64,000 nt of DNA, taken from Flavobacteriales bacterium (GTDB taxonomy: Bacteria; Bacteroidota; Bacteroidia; Flavobacteriales_F; PHOS-HE28). Positions 26,487 to 35,816 of this stretch are shown in pieces (positions within the stretch are counted from its first letter, which is position 1; each line of letters begins with the position of its first letter). The stretch is taken from NCBI GenBank assembly GCA_016717305.1, contig JADKFY010000010.1, positions 62,001-126,000 on the forward strand, in the 5' to 3' direction. Position numbers and translations under genes: made by a program. The notes beneath the pieces were generated by a model, which was not told the origin of the DNA, searched no databases, and saw nothing but the letters and a program-made list of their open reading frames with translations.

Positions 26487-28388
26487 ATGGCATTTCTCTC
26501 CCCTATGGGTCGCATAGGTGCTCTTGTACTTCTCACCGCATGCGGCACTGAAGCGACAGATCCGGACAACACGATCGAGAGCGTCCTGGATACAACCAAA
26601 TACGTAATGGACACGCACAGCAATGCCCTTCCCAATGAGGCGGTGATCACGCACATGGACCTCGACATCACTGTCGACATGTTGGCTCAACAGATCCATG
26701 GTACCGCTGCATTCGATATTCAGGCCACGACAAAACAGATCGTTCTGGATACGGATGGATTGACCATTATTTCCGTGACGGATAGCACTGGGAACGCTCT
26801 GGTCCATTCCCTCGGCGACAGTACGTTATTGGGTCGTGCGCTTAAAGTTGATCTCCCAATAGGCATCGAACGGATCAAGGTCGAATACAGCACGGGCAAG
26901 AATGCGAAGGCATTGCAATGGTTGGTACCCCAGCAGACCATGGATAAGGAACATCCCTTCCTATTCACCCAAGGTCAAGCGATCCTAACGCGTAGCTGGA
27001 TCCCGGTCCAGGACAGTCCAGGGATCAGGTTCACGTATTCAGCTAAGGTCAAGGTGCCAACGGAGTTGATGGCGGTGATGAGTGCTTCCAATCCTCAGAA
27101 GCGGTCGAATGATGGGGTCTATACCTTCCAAATGGAAGAGCCGATCCCAGCTTACCTGATCGCTTTGGCGGTTGGTGATCTGGCGTTCAAGTCCATCGAT
27201 GATCGTACTGGTGTATATGCCGAACGGGGTGTTGTGGACAAGGCCGCGTGGGAGTTTGCCGATACAGGAAAGATGCTTGCCGCGGCTGAAGCGCTCTATG
27301 GACCTTACCGTTGGGGACGATATGATGTCATTGTTCTGCCGCCGAGCTTTCCGTTCGGTGGTATGGAAAATCCACGGCTCACATTCGCCACGCCCACCAT
27401 TCTTGCCGGCGATAGGTCGCTCACGAGCTTGGTGGCACACGAACTTGCCCACAGTTGGAGCGGCAACTTGGTGACCAATGCCACGTGGAACGACTTCTGG
27501 CTGAACGAGGGTTTCACGGTCTACTTTGAAGGGAGGATCAGCGAAGCGTTGTATGGAAAAGAGTACGCCGGCATGTTGCAACAGTTGGGTCGTGATGACC
27601 TGAACGCCACATTGAAGCAGATCGCGGAGAGCAAACACCCTGAGGACAGCAAATTGCGATTGGACCTGGAAGGAAGGGATCCCGATGACGGGATGACAGA
27701 CATCGCCTACGAGAAAGGTGCTGCATTCCTTCGCTTACTGGAGTCGAAGGTCGGGCGCAAGAAATTCGATGCGTTCGTTCGCGATTACTTCGACCGTTTC
27801 GCATTCCAGAGCATGACCACGGACATGTTCCTGGTTTATTTGGACAAGGAACTGTTGGCTCCCAATAACGTGAAGCTGAATATCAATGCATGGGTGGATG
27901 GTGTTGGCCTTCCTCCGGATGCACCTGTTCCGGTAAGTGATCTGTTCGCGAAAGTGGACGCACAACGGACAGCATGGGTGGCGGGCAAGCCGGCGAAAGA
28001 ACTGCAAACCAAGAACTGGAGCGCATTCGAATGGATGCATTTCCTTCGGCACCTTCCTAAGGAAATGAGCCCACAACAAATGAACGAGTTGGACAAGTCC
28101 TTCAGTTTCACAAGAAGCGGCAATGCAGAGATCCTAAGTGCGTGGTTGGAGCAATGCATCCGTAACAACCATAGTGAGGGCTATGTGCGATTGGATCAAT
28201 TCCTCAATACTGTTGGTCGGAGAAAATTTTTGGTCCCCCTTTACACTGCTCTCAAGGGAACGGACAAAGGGAAGATCCTGGCGCAAGCGATCTATTTGGA
28301 AGCGCGCCCCAATTACCATTCAGTTTCAGTACATACGATCGATGAGCTTTTGGACTGGAAGAACGATCAACCTCCCGTGAACTTCTGA
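26487..28388 (+). CDS. M1 family metallopeptidase, lipoprotein
   Basis: A zinc aminopeptidase of 633 residues in the aminopeptidase N/leukotriene A4 hydrolase clan. The short signal GRIGALVLLTAC ends in a lipobox cysteine (residue 19), so it is probably tethered to a membrane facing outward or to the periplasm. The exopeptidase motif is GGMENPRL. The zinc site is HELAHSWSGN (His318, Glu319, His322) with the third ligand in WLNEGFT 18 residues later. A C-terminal helical domain follows. A TACTTTTG box lies 20 bases upstream (26459-26466). It ends just before a strong shared terminator. Confidence 0.93.
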   Translation: MAFLSPMGRIGALVLLTACGTEATDPDNTIESVLDTTKYVMDTHSNALPNEAVITHMDLDITVDMLAQQIHGTAAFDIQATTKQIVLDTDGLTIISVTDSTGNALVHSLGDSTLLGRALKVDLPIGIERIKVEYSTGKNAKALQWLVPQQTMDKEHPFLFTQGQAILTRSWIPVQDSPGIRFTYSAKVKVPTELMAVMSASNPQKRSNDGVYTFQMEEPIPAYLIALAVGDLAFKSIDDRTGVYAERGVVDKAAWEFADTGKMLAAAEALYGPYRWGRYDVIVLPPSFPFGGMENPRLTFATPTILAGDRSLTSLVAHELAHSWSGNLVTNATWNDFWLNEGFTVYFEGRISEALYGKEYAGMLQQLGRDDLNATLKQIAESKHPEDSKLRLDLEGRDPDDGMTDIAYEKGAAFLRLLESKVGRKKFDAFVRDYFDRFAFQSMTTDMFLVYLDKELLAPNNVKLNINAWVDGVGLPPDAPVPVSDLFAKVDAQRTAWVAGKPAKELQTKNWSAFEWMHFLRHLPKEMSPQQMNELDKSFSFTRSGNAEILSAWLEQCIRNNHSEGYVRLDQFLNTVGRRKFLVPLYTALKGTDKGKILAQAIYLEARPNYHSVSVHTIDELLDWKNDQPPVNF

Positions 28389-28402
28389 TCCGTGAACGCG
28401 TT

Positions 28403-28441
28403 CAATTGAAAAAGCCTCTTGATCAGAGGCTTTTTCAATTG
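28403..28441. terminator. bidirectional terminator between convergent genes
   Basis: A perfect 17-bp stem (28403-28419 with 28425-28441) and a 5-base loop, with A and T runs on both sides. It serves the M1 peptidase gene and the thioredoxin-like gene. Confidence 0.9.
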
Positions 28442-28457
28442 GGATAAGATGTGTAGA

Positions 28458-29276
28458 TCAGTGCGCGATAACGATGCGTTGCATATCCATGATGTTCGCA
28501 CCTGCATTCAATTGCAAAACGTATTGACCGTCGCTCAAGGAAGTCAGGTCGAGGGGCCGAACGCTATTTCCAAAAGATCCGCTTAGCAACTCCGTGTGCA
28601 CTGTTTGGCCCAGTGTGTTAAGGACACGCACGGTCAATTTTGCATTACTGCGTGAAGCGATCTTCAAGTTGAATGTTCCGTTGCTAGGGACGGGATAGAT
28701 CTCATCGAACCGGACTTGATCCTGCTCATCGATCCCAACGGCACATGACTGTACATTGATGCCACTGTTCGCGGGAAAAGCGTTCACGAAAGTGTTCATA
28801 CTGCTGATCGGATAGATATCACGGTTCAACATGATCTTGGCCGGTGAAATAAGTGCGAAGGTTGGGAATGCCGAAACGCCAAATGTGTTGGTCAGCGCAT
28901 CACCATCAACTTGTCCGACCACGGGTGGGTGAGCATATCCCGGTGCAAAATCTTCTGAGAAGGCTTCGGATCGGGCATCGGTATCCGTTCCATTGTTGAC
29001 CTCAATACAGATCAGGTTTCCGCCATTACAGCCATAGGTCTCATACAGTTCACTGTAGTAAGGGGCATTCGCTTGGCAAGGCGGACAATCATAGAAGAAG
29101 AAGTCGAGCAACACGTACTTGCCGGCCGCAGCATAAGCGTTCAGGTTGTGGACCTGGCCATGGGTATCGGTCACGGTGAAGTCCGCAACCGTGGATCCAT
29201 TCGCGTAGTTGTCCGTTTGCGCGGTCAACATCAATGGCGCCGTAGCGATAAAAGACAGGAGTAGTGCTTTTGTCAT
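28458..29276 (-). CDS. secreted thioredoxin-like protein with T9SS sorting domain
   Basis: 272 residues from the ATG at 29276. The signal peptide (ALLLSFIATAPLMLTAQ) is followed by a TlpA/AhpC-like thioredoxin fold with DFFFYDCPPCQANAPYY; the redox pair is Cys-Pro-Pro-Cys. The cis-proline is in SAFPTFALI. The tail is a T9SS sorting domain (YPVPSNGTFNLKI to MQRIVIAH). A thiol oxidoreductase or peroxiredoxin-like protein is thus sent outside the cell. A TACTTTCG box is at 29299-29306. Confidence 0.88.
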   Translation of the reverse strand: MTKALLLSFIATAPLMLTAQTDNYANGSTVADFTVTDTHGQVHNLNAYAAAGKYVLLDFFFYDCPPCQANAPYYSELYETYGCNGGNLICIEVNNGTDTDARSEAFSEDFAPGYAHPPVVGQVDGDALTNTFGVSAFPTFALISPAKIMLNRDIYPISSMNTFVNAFPANSGINVQSCAVGIDEQDQVRFDEIYPVPSNGTFNLKIASRSNAKLTVRVLNTLGQTVHTELLSGSFGNSVRPLDLTSLSDGQYVLQLNAGANIMDMQRIVIAH

Positions 29277-29366
29277 GATCAGTTGTTGTTTGTTGGTTCG
29301 AAAGTATGTTCCCGCTTCTGGGTTGCAGAACAGAACCATCCGTATTCCATGTATCCCACCATCCGA

Positions 29367-30005
29367 TCAGGGGTTAAGACAGCGAGCCAGGGTCACTGGT
29401 TCCAGGTCGTGGCCACCTTCGTACTTCACCACCGTGGCTCTTACACCAGCGGCTTTCAATGTCTGTAATGAAAGGTCGGTTACTGTTGCTGGAACAAGCT
29501 TGTCGTCTGTTCCGTGAACGAGCTGGACATGCATTCCGGTGAATCGTTCCATGATCCTTGCTCGGTCCATATCCGGTGGAAGCTGTCCACCCCAAAGCAC
29601 GACATTGTCCACTTTCGTATTTCCCCGCATGAGCCATCTACATGCGGTGGCGACGCCTTGTGAGAAACCAAGTACCCCCCAGGTTGCATCCGGCAACGCC
29701 TCTTTTTGGATCTCGGCGACGAGGGTGTCGAGGTACTCCACGTGGTCCACGATCTCATGGTCACGATCCTCCCGTGTCATCCAAGTTGCGCCCACACGTT
29801 GATGGGAAACATCGGTGTAGAAACGGGAAAGACCTTCTGGGGCCACGATCAGGAGATCGGTCCCAAGCCCTTCGAATTTATTGAGGAAATACCGCGCAAG
29901 TTGGCCGTAACCATGTAAGACGATCCAGATCCGTTTCGCCTTCTGCGCATCTCCCAACACATGGTATCGAGCTGTTCGGGTTACGCGGATGAAGCGCTGT
30001 TCCAT
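29367..30005 (-). CDS. alpha/beta-hydrolase, carboxylesterase/phospholipase type
   Basis: 212 residues from the ATG at 30005. The oxyanion region is VLHGYGQLARYF. The nucleophile elbow is GVLGFSQGVATA (Ser in GFSQG). The acid Asp is in LVHGTDDKLVP and the His in YEGGHDLEP. The family hydrolyses short-chain esters or lysophospholipids. It begins 2 bases after the stop of the E1 dehydrogenase gene and is its operon partner; a functional link is not evident. Confidence 0.88.
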   Translation of the reverse strand: MEQRFIRVTRTARYHVLGDAQKAKRIWIVLHGYGQLARYFLNKFEGLGTDLLIVAPEGLSRFYTDVSHQRVGATWMTREDRDHEIVDHVEYLDTLVAEIQKEALPDATWGVLGFSQGVATACRWLMRGNTKVDNVVLWGGQLPPDMDRARIMERFTGMHVQLVHGTDDKLVPATVTDLSLQTLKAAGVRATVVKYEGGHDLEPVTLARCLNP

Positions 30006-30007
30006 GC

Positions 30008-32113
30008 TCAAAAAGTGAGCAATTCTTCTAGCACTGTCGCAACCTTTTCAGCGTTCGGGATCATTGCCGCCTCCAAGGTGCTGTTCAACGGGACCGCTGG
30101 CATATCAACGGAGCCATACGTGCGCACAGGCGCATCCAGTTGTTTGAAGCACACATCACTTATCCGGCCGGCCAGTGCTTGTGCGAAGGAGTTTGTCAAT
30201 TGCTCTTCCGTAAGCACAAGACATCTACCGTGCTTGTTCACGGCGTTCATCACTGTTTCCTCATCCAAGGGCACCAGTGTCCGTAGGTCAATGATCGTGA
30301 TGCGCCCAGCGAACTCTTTGGCTGCGGCCTTCGCCCAATACACGCCCATTCCGTAAGTGACCACTACGGCCGCTTCGCCTTTGTCGATCCGTGCAGGATC
30401 CGCTTCCTGCACGATCCGCGCTTTGCCGAACGGGATCATGTAATCCGCCGAAGGTTCTATGGTCTTGGCATCTTCAGTTCCCTTGATCTTGCTCCAGTAG
30501 AGTCCTTTGTGTTCGAGCATAACCACCGGATTGGGGTCGTGATAGGCGGCTTTCATCAAACCTTTAAGGTCGGCACCGGTACTGGGGTAGGCGATCTTGA
30601 TCCCTTTGATGTTGCACAAAACGCTTTCCACGCTGCTGCTGTGATAAGGGCCGCCACTTCCATACGCACCGATCGGTACGCGAAGGATGCAGCTTACCGG
30701 CCACTTGCCATTGCTCAAGTAACAGCTGCGCGCCACCTCGGTGAACAATTGGTTCAACCCGGGCCAGATGTAATCCGCGAATTGAACTTCCACGATCGGC
30801 TTAAGTCCGGCAGCACTCATTCCCACCGTACTACCGATGATGAACGCTTCTTGGATCGGTGTGTTGAATACGCGATGTCCACCGAAATCACGGGCCAATG
30901 TCGCCGCCACGCGTAATACACCTCCCAACCTTGCGCCGACATCCTGACCGTACAACAGGCATCGCGGATCCTCCTGCATCAGCTCGCGGATCGCGAAGAG
31001 GGCGCTATCCACCATCACCGTGGGTTCACGATCCTTCGGTGCGCGTTCGCCAGTTTCTTCCGTTATCGGGGTAGGGGCGAACATGTGCGTGTGCAGGTCC
31101 TGAGCAGTGGGATCTTCGGCCGCTTTGGCGCGTTCGAAATCAGCTTTCACACGAGCGATCGCTCTTTGTTCGATCTGTTTCAAACCATCCAATTGAATGC
31201 GGTTGTCCAAACAGAACTGAAGGAACTTCGGATACGGGTCGCGCTTCTGGTGCTCCGCCATGTTCTCCGGAGTGCGATAGAACTCCATGCGCACTCCGCT
31301 GGTATGGTGGTTCAACAAAGGCACCTTTGCATGCACCAGAAAAGGTCGCCGTTCCTTGCGCACGATCGCGATCACTTCCTCCAACGTATTGTACGAGACG
31401 TTGAAATCGGAGCCATCCACTTGACGTACTTCCAATCCCTTGAATCCTTTTGCGTAATCACTGGCATCGCCGGCGCGGATCTCATCGGCACTGGCGCTGA
31501 TGTCCCACTCATTGTCCTGCACCAAGTAGATGATCGGCAACTTCTTGAGCACGGCCATTTGGAACGCTTCAGCCACTTCCCCTTCGGTGATGGATGCATC
31601 ACCGAGCGAACAAACCACCACGGGCAATTCACCGGTGTGGTCCTCTGCAATGCCGGCTCGTTCCTTGTACCAAAGCCCCAATGCAACTCCCGTGGTGGGG
31701 ATGGCCTGCATGCCCGTGGCACTGCTCTGGTGCGGGATCTTCGGCATGTCGTCGCGGCGAAGACTGGGGTGACCATAGTAGGTGCGACCACCGCTGAACG
31801 GGTCGTCACGCTTGGCCATCAATTGCAACATAAGCTCGTATGGTTCCATGCCGATGGCAAGCAATATGCTGTCATCGCGGTAGTAGGGTGCCACGAAGTC
31901 TTGTGGCTTCAGTTGCAGACCGAGCGCGAGTTGAATTGCTTCATGACCGCGGCTTGTTGCATGCACGTATTTGGCCGTGAACTTGGCGTTCTCCTCGTAC
32001 AGCTCGGTCATCGCTTTGGCGGTACACATTAATTCCCATGCCTTCAGCAGGATGTCCTGCGATGGTCCGGAGGTTCCTTTCGCGATCGGTGTCAGCTTCT
32101 TCGTCGTGAACAT
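30008..32113 (-). CDS. fused alpha/beta E1 component of a 2-oxoacid dehydrogenase (branched-chain type)
   Basis: Thiamine-diphosphate-dependent decarboxylase component of a 2-oxoacid dehydrogenase complex. Both E1 subunits are joined in one 701-residue protein. The alpha part (about 1-345) holds the TPP motif GDASITEGEVAEAFQ to YLVQDN. The beta part (about 370-701) holds LYGQDVGARLGGVLRV, VEVQFADYIWPGLNQL, and the C-terminal LVLTEEQLTNSFAQ. Fused E1 proteins of this type are common in Bacteroidota and are usually assigned to 2-oxoisovalerate oxidation. No E2 or E3 gene is in the window. The start is the ATG at 32113 with a TACCTTCG box about 25 bases upstream. Confidence 0.92.
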   Translation of the reverse strand: MFTTKKLTPIAKGTSGPSQDILLKAWELMCTAKAMTELYEENAKFTAKYVHATSRGHEAIQLALGLQLKPQDFVAPYYRDDSILLAIGMEPYELMLQLMAKRDDPFSGGRTYYGHPSLRRDDMPKIPHQSSATGMQAIPTTGVALGLWYKERAGIAEDHTGELPVVVCSLGDASITEGEVAEAFQMAVLKKLPIIYLVQDNEWDISASADEIRAGDASDYAKGFKGLEVRQVDGSDFNVSYNTLEEVIAIVRKERRPFLVHAKVPLLNHHTSGVRMEFYRTPENMAEHQKRDPYPKFLQFCLDNRIQLDGLKQIEQRAIARVKADFERAKAAEDPTAQDLHTHMFAPTPITEETGERAPKDREPTVMVDSALFAIRELMQEDPRCLLYGQDVGARLGGVLRVAATLARDFGGHRVFNTPIQEAFIIGSTVGMSAAGLKPIVEVQFADYIWPGLNQLFTEVARSCYLSNGKWPVSCILRVPIGAYGSGGPYHSSSVESVLCNIKGIKIAYPSTGADLKGLMKAAYHDPNPVVMLEHKGLYWSKIKGTEDAKTIEPSADYMIPFGKARIVQEADPARIDKGEAAVVVTYGMGVYWAKAAAKEFAGRITIIDLRTLVPLDEETVMNAVNKHGRCLVLTEEQLTNSFAQALAGRISDVCFKQLDAPVRTYGSVDMPAVPLNSTLEAAMIPNAEKVATVLEELLTF

Positions 32114-32307
32114 GCAAGGTTCTTAGGGCAGAGTAGGCGAAGGTATGGGATCGGATCAATGGGGCGTTCGGGATCTTCTGATGTGCAAGGCGCGCTCAGC
32201 TGGACTCGGCTACAAGGACCATCCATGCAGTGCGCTAGCCGTTCATGTGATCCCTTGGAGTTCGTCGTGGAATGCATGTAATTTTCCCCTTCCAAACTGC
32301 CCAACAG

Positions 32308-33105
32308 ATGACCCGCCAATCCCATGAACTCGATCACCGCATTGTTGGTGATGATATGCAATGTGTAGAGATAACGCTTGATCCGCAAGAGACCGTCCTA
32401 GCCGAAGCCGGTGCCCTGATGATGATGGACGACGGTATCGAGATGAAGACCATTTTCGGTGACGGCAATGGAAGGGAACAGGGGTTCATGGACAAGCTTT
32501 GGGGTGCGGGCAAACGCGTGCTTACGGGTGAAAGTTTATTTATGACCACCTACACCAATACGTCACTGACCCGGCGCACCGCGTGGTTCGCAGCAGCCTA
32601 TCCGGGCAAGATAATGCCCTTGGACCTGCTCGACTACCAAGGAAAGTTGATCTGCCAGAAGGACAGTTTCCTCTGTGCTGCGAAAGGCGTGAGCATTGGC
32701 ATCGAATTCCAGAAGAGATTGGGTGTGGGCTTCTTCGGAGGCGAAGGCTTCATCATGCAAAAGTTGGAAGGAGATGGTCAGGTCTATATCCACGCGGGGG
32801 GCACAACAATACAACGCGAACTCGCTCCCGGCGAAACACTTCGGGTGGATACGGGATGCTTGGTTGCACTGACGCAGACCGTGGACTACGACATCAAATT
32901 CATCGGAGGCATCAAGAACACCTTGTTCGGTGGGGAAGGCCTATTTCTTGCGCACTTGCGAGGCCCCGGTCACGTATGGATCCAGAGCCTACCATTCAGC
33001 CGCTTGGCGGATAACATCATTGCCTCGGCACCAAGTTCGGGTGGTAAAAGCAAAGGAGAGGGTAGTGTGCTAGGCGGGCTGGGACGAATGCTTGACGGGA
33101 GTTAG
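32308..33105 (+). CDS. AIM24/TIGR00266 family protein
   Basis: 266 residues. It shows the AIM24 beta-barrel pattern: VEITLDPQETVLAEAGALMM, GESLFMTTYTNTS, GEGFIMQKLEGDGQVYIHAG and LRVDTGCLVALTQTVDYDI, ending in FGGEGLFLAHLRGPGHVW. The bacterial family has no settled function. The ATG at 32308 is preferred over one 36 bases upstream because it starts at the conserved domain. A TAATTTTC box is just upstream. Confidence 0.88.
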   Translation: MTRQSHELDHRIVGDDMQCVEITLDPQETVLAEAGALMMMDDGIEMKTIFGDGNGREQGFMDKLWGAGKRVLTGESLFMTTYTNTSLTRRTAWFAAAYPGKIMPLDLLDYQGKLICQKDSFLCAAKGVSIGIEFQKRLGVGFFGGEGFIMQKLEGDGQVYIHAGGTTIQRELAPGETLRVDTGCLVALTQTVDYDIKFIGGIKNTLFGGEGLFLAHLRGPGHVWIQSLPFSRLADNIIASAPSSGGKSKGEGSVLGGLGRMLDGS

Positions 33106-33192
33106 TTTGCAGCTAACAAGCGCACGAGGCAATGGGCACTACGCAGTTGGGAGTGCGCAATCAGCAGGGGGCAACTGGGCAGTGTGGCAATT
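33106..33192. repeat. degenerate tandem repeat of GGCAGTT-like 7-mers
   Basis: Successive 7-base units read like GGCAATG, GGCACTA, CGCAGTT, GGGAGTG, CGCAATC, GGCAACT, GGCAGTG. It fills the gap between two convergent genes. Confidence 0.5.
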
Positions 33193-33223
33193 CTAGCTCT
33201 TGCCCCTGACCGTGTTCCTGCTC

Positions 33224-33598
33224 TTATTCCTCCCGCGGTTTCGACCCACCATCGAATGCACTAAGGATGCTTGTCACCATGGAAAGGAGCAGGCTGAAGC
33301 CGAGCGCCCACCAAAAGCTGTCCACTTGGAAGCCATCAATGAGTTTGGCTGCGATCAGGACGATCCCCGCATTGATCACCAAGAGGAAAAGGCCCAACGT
33401 TAGGATCGTAACGGGCAATGTCAAGAGCACCAGTATCGGCTTCAGTAAAGCATTCAAAAGACCCAATACTGCAGCCACGAGCAAGGCGGTAAGTAAGCCA
33501 TTGGTCTGGCTCATGTCGCCAAGGCTTACGCCGCTCAGCAGCAGGTCTGCAACCAGTACGGCGATCGTTGAAATAATGAGGCGGATCAGGATCTTCAT
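33224..33598 (-). CDS. phage holin family (Phage_holin_4_2) membrane protein
   Basis: 124 residues with four predicted membrane helices: IRLIISTIAVLVADLLL, LTALLVAAVLGLLNALL, ILTLGLFLLVINAGIVLIAA and FWWALGFSLLLSMVTSIL. The pattern LNALLKPILVLLTLPVTILT matches the YvlD-like family. Despite its name this family is mostly chromosomal and of unknown function; nothing nearby suggests a phage. The start is the ATG at 33598. Confidence 0.88.
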   Translation of the reverse strand: MKILIRLIISTIAVLVADLLLSGVSLGDMSQTNGLLTALLVAAVLGLLNALLKPILVLLTLPVTILTLGLFLLVINAGIVLIAAKLIDGFQVDSFWWALGFSLLLSMVTSILSAFDGGSKPREE

Positions 33599-33677
33599 GG
33601 TCCGGTAAAGATGCGAAAGAGAAAAGGAGTGCAAGGGATGCGATGCACCCCCGACACTCCCTTCACCTAAAACCGAA

Positions 33678-35204
33678 CTATTGCTTCACAAGTTTTTGCG
33701 CGGCGCTCTTTCCGTTCTGTTCGATCACCAGGAAGTAGTTGCCAGTGGCTTTGTCCGTGAGGTCCAAGGTGCGCTCGTAGCGGCCTTTGAAACCGGTGAT
33801 CCGTTCTTCGTAGACCTTGGTTCCCGTTCCGTCATGCACGTTCACGAAAAGATCTCCCGCCTCTGGAACATCGAATTGTAGGCGGAAGAAACCGTTGCTC
33901 GGATTGGGGTACACGCGCAGATCGCCCAGCTTGAGGAGCGCATCCAAGTTGTTCACGCCCTTGCTCTTCAGCAATGCTTTCTCTTCGGCGTTGAGCGGCA
34001 TGGCCTCGATCGTTATGTGGGTCTCCACACGACGGTCACTGCCGCGTTCGCGACGCAATTCATTCATTTCCTTGCGTAGCTGGTCCATTTCGCTGCGCAA
34101 CACATCGCGGTCTTCGGGAGCCATTCCATGGAACTCGAACGTTCGGGGACCATCGCCCTCGTCGGTATCGTAGTTGAACCTGTACGAACGATTTGAACTG
34201 CGTTCTCCAAGCGTGCCAGAGAGCACTAATTCCTCACCAGCACGCTGCACGGTGACCGCTACTTCGTCGCCAGGATCCTTGGACTTCACGGTAGTGGAAA
34301 GGTCGTCGAAGTCATCGATGGGTTCATCGTTGATCCGCGTGATGCGATCACCTTCTTGCAGGCCCATTTTCGCTGCGGCGGTTCCTTCCTCCACCGAATC
34401 GATGACTGCCCCAGCACCTTCCCCTTCACCCGGGGTAACACCGAGGAATGCACGCGGTGCTTCGTTCCATTCGCCGTCACCATAATAGCTCTCCAAGTCG
34501 GCACCTGCACTGCCGTGTTCTGGGCCGAAGGCGTATGAATACGACTCCGTCTTTCGTTCACCCAATTCCACGGAGGCATTCTGCTTTTTGCCATCGCGGT
34601 ACCATGTCAACTTCACCTTGTCGCCGGGTTGATGTGCGCGTATCAGTTCAACGAACTCATCGGACCGTTTTACTGCTTTTCCGTCCAACTCGGTGATCAC
34701 ATCGCCTTCTTCCAATCCTGCTTTGGCCGCCGCAGATCCTTCCACCACTTCATTCACCAGCACACCCGACTGTACAGGCAGCTTCATCTCCTTTGCAATT
34801 TCGGCATTTATGGCCCGCGTGGCCACGCCGAGGTAGGCTGTTGGGTCGCAGGTGCCGCTCCCTAGAGGCATAGGAGGTAGGGGCGGCATAGGTGCCATAT
34901 GCAGGAACACATCGTCCTCCGCATCACCACCAGAGCGGCGGATATCGATGGTGACATTTTCTCCATCGCCATTAAAATTGATGTGGTCCAGAACGCCCAG
35001 TTCCTTCAATGCCTCTTGCATTTCCTGATCGTTCGCTGCATCGAATTCCTTGGTCACGCGCTTGGTCTCGCCGTTCTCGGTGGTCACGATCTCGATCCGC
35101 ACTTTGCGTTCCGTTGGTTCTTGTGGTGCGATCGCTTCTTGCGCGGCACCACCTTGGAACACGGCGGCCAGGGGCATCAGGAGGAAGGTCTTCAACATGG
35201 TCAT
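33678..35204 (-). CDS. secreted two-PDZ protein with T9SS sorting domain, no protease domain
   Basis: 508 residues. A signal peptide (LKTFLLMPLAAVFQGGAAQ) is followed by an acidic region (about 25-110), PDZ1 (about 115-210, TAYLGVATRAI, AGLEEGDVITELDGKAV) and PDZ2 (about 245-325, RAFLGVTPGE, MGLQEGDRITRINDEPIDDF). A coiled-coil-like charged stretch (RDVLRSEMDQLRKEMNELRR) and a T9SS tail (VYPNPSNGFFRLQFD) complete it. There is no serine-protease or other catalytic domain, so it may scaffold surface proteins. The two start ATGs at 35204 and 35198 are equivalent. Confidence 0.85.
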   Translation of the reverse strand: MTMLKTFLLMPLAAVFQGGAAQEAIAPQEPTERKVRIEIVTTENGETKRVTKEFDAANDQEMQEALKELGVLDHINFNGDGENVTIDIRRSGGDAEDDVFLHMAPMPPLPPMPLGSGTCDPTAYLGVATRAINAEIAKEMKLPVQSGVLVNEVVEGSAAAKAGLEEGDVITELDGKAVKRSDEFVELIRAHQPGDKVKLTWYRDGKKQNASVELGERKTESYSYAFGPEHGSAGADLESYYGDGEWNEAPRAFLGVTPGEGEGAGAVIDSVEEGTAAAKMGLQEGDRITRINDEPIDDFDDLSTTVKSKDPGDEVAVTVQRAGEELVLSGTLGERSSNRSYRFNYDTDEGDGPRTFEFHGMAPEDRDVLRSEMDQLRKEMNELRRERGSDRRVETHITIEAMPLNAEEKALLKSKGVNNLDALLKLGDLRVYPNPSNGFFRLQFDVPEAGDLFVNVHDGTGTKVYEERITGFKGRYERTLDLTDKATGNYFLVIEQNGKSAAQKLVKQ

Positions 35205-35217
35205 TTGATTTGAAGTT

Positions 35218-35249
35218 CGAAGCTATTCCACCGGACGCGAAAAGGACAA
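35218..35249 (-). promoter_or_regulatory. promoter of the PDZ gene
   Basis: TAGCTTCG (35218-35225, minus strand), a 21-base spacer and TTG (35247-35249); the ATG follows after 13 bases. Confidence 0.5.
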
Positions 35250-35288
35250 AAGCGAGTGCGAAGAAGTGTTAAGCCTGTGACGGCTGGT

Positions 35289-35654
35289 TCAATCTTGGGT
35301 GAACCGTTCCATGTCCCGCCGATCCCTTTTTGTGGGTCGGCCATCGCCGGGATCTCGGTGTTCGGTGCGTGCCAGCCTTGCCAACTCCCGTTTCTCCAGG
35401 TCTCCGAAGGAGGTGGTTTCGCGGATCAGGTCGGGCACCAGTTTGGCACCCACGCGGGAAGAGGGGATGGAGTTTATCTCCCAACTCCGCCAGATCGGTG
35501 GTTCGCGCAATGCGATCATGTTGCCGACCTTTACTTCAGCGGAAGGCTTCACGACCCGGTCGTTGATGCGCACTTGTTCTCGCTTGATGGCATCCGTGGC
35601 CAGGCTGCGCGTCTTGAAGAGGCGGATGCACCAGAGGAATTTGTCGATGCGCAT
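35289..35654 (-). CDS. S4 domain RNA-binding protein (HslR/Hsp15-like)
   Basis: 121 residues. The S4 domain opens the protein: MRIDKFLWCIRLFKTRSLAT followed by KREQVRINDRVVKPSAEVK, typical of the Hsp15 group, which binds stalled 50S subunits or structured RNA. The C-terminal half is basic and disordered-looking (RPTKRDRRDMERF). The open frame runs 100 codons further upstream but lacks family similarity there, so the ATG at 35654 is used. It is divergent from the DUF1275 gene. Confidence 0.88.
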   Translation of the reverse strand: MRIDKFLWCIRLFKTRSLATDAIKREQVRINDRVVKPSAEVKVGNMIALREPPIWRSWEINSIPSSRVGAKLVPDLIRETTSFGDLEKRELARLARTEHRDPGDGRPTKRDRRDMERFTQD

Positions 35655-35816
35655 GATGCGAAGGTGCGGAACGTTCAGCCAACAGCATACCACAAACCAT
35701 ATTGGGTCGATCCATTCAACCCTGATGTGACGCGATGTTGGTCGGGTCCGATCGAACGTACGGGTCACGCTTACGTGAACATTCCTTCCTTTGCGCTGGA
35801 ATGGCCACCAACCACC

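Noticed and set aside
33224..33598. A prophage lysis gene
   Set aside because: The four-helix family is named phage holin but is a common chromosomal family, and no phage structural or integrase gene is nearby.
35256..35816. N-terminal extension of the DUF1275 protein
   Set aside because: The open frame overlaps the S4 gene on the other strand and its translation lacks membrane helices or family similarity.
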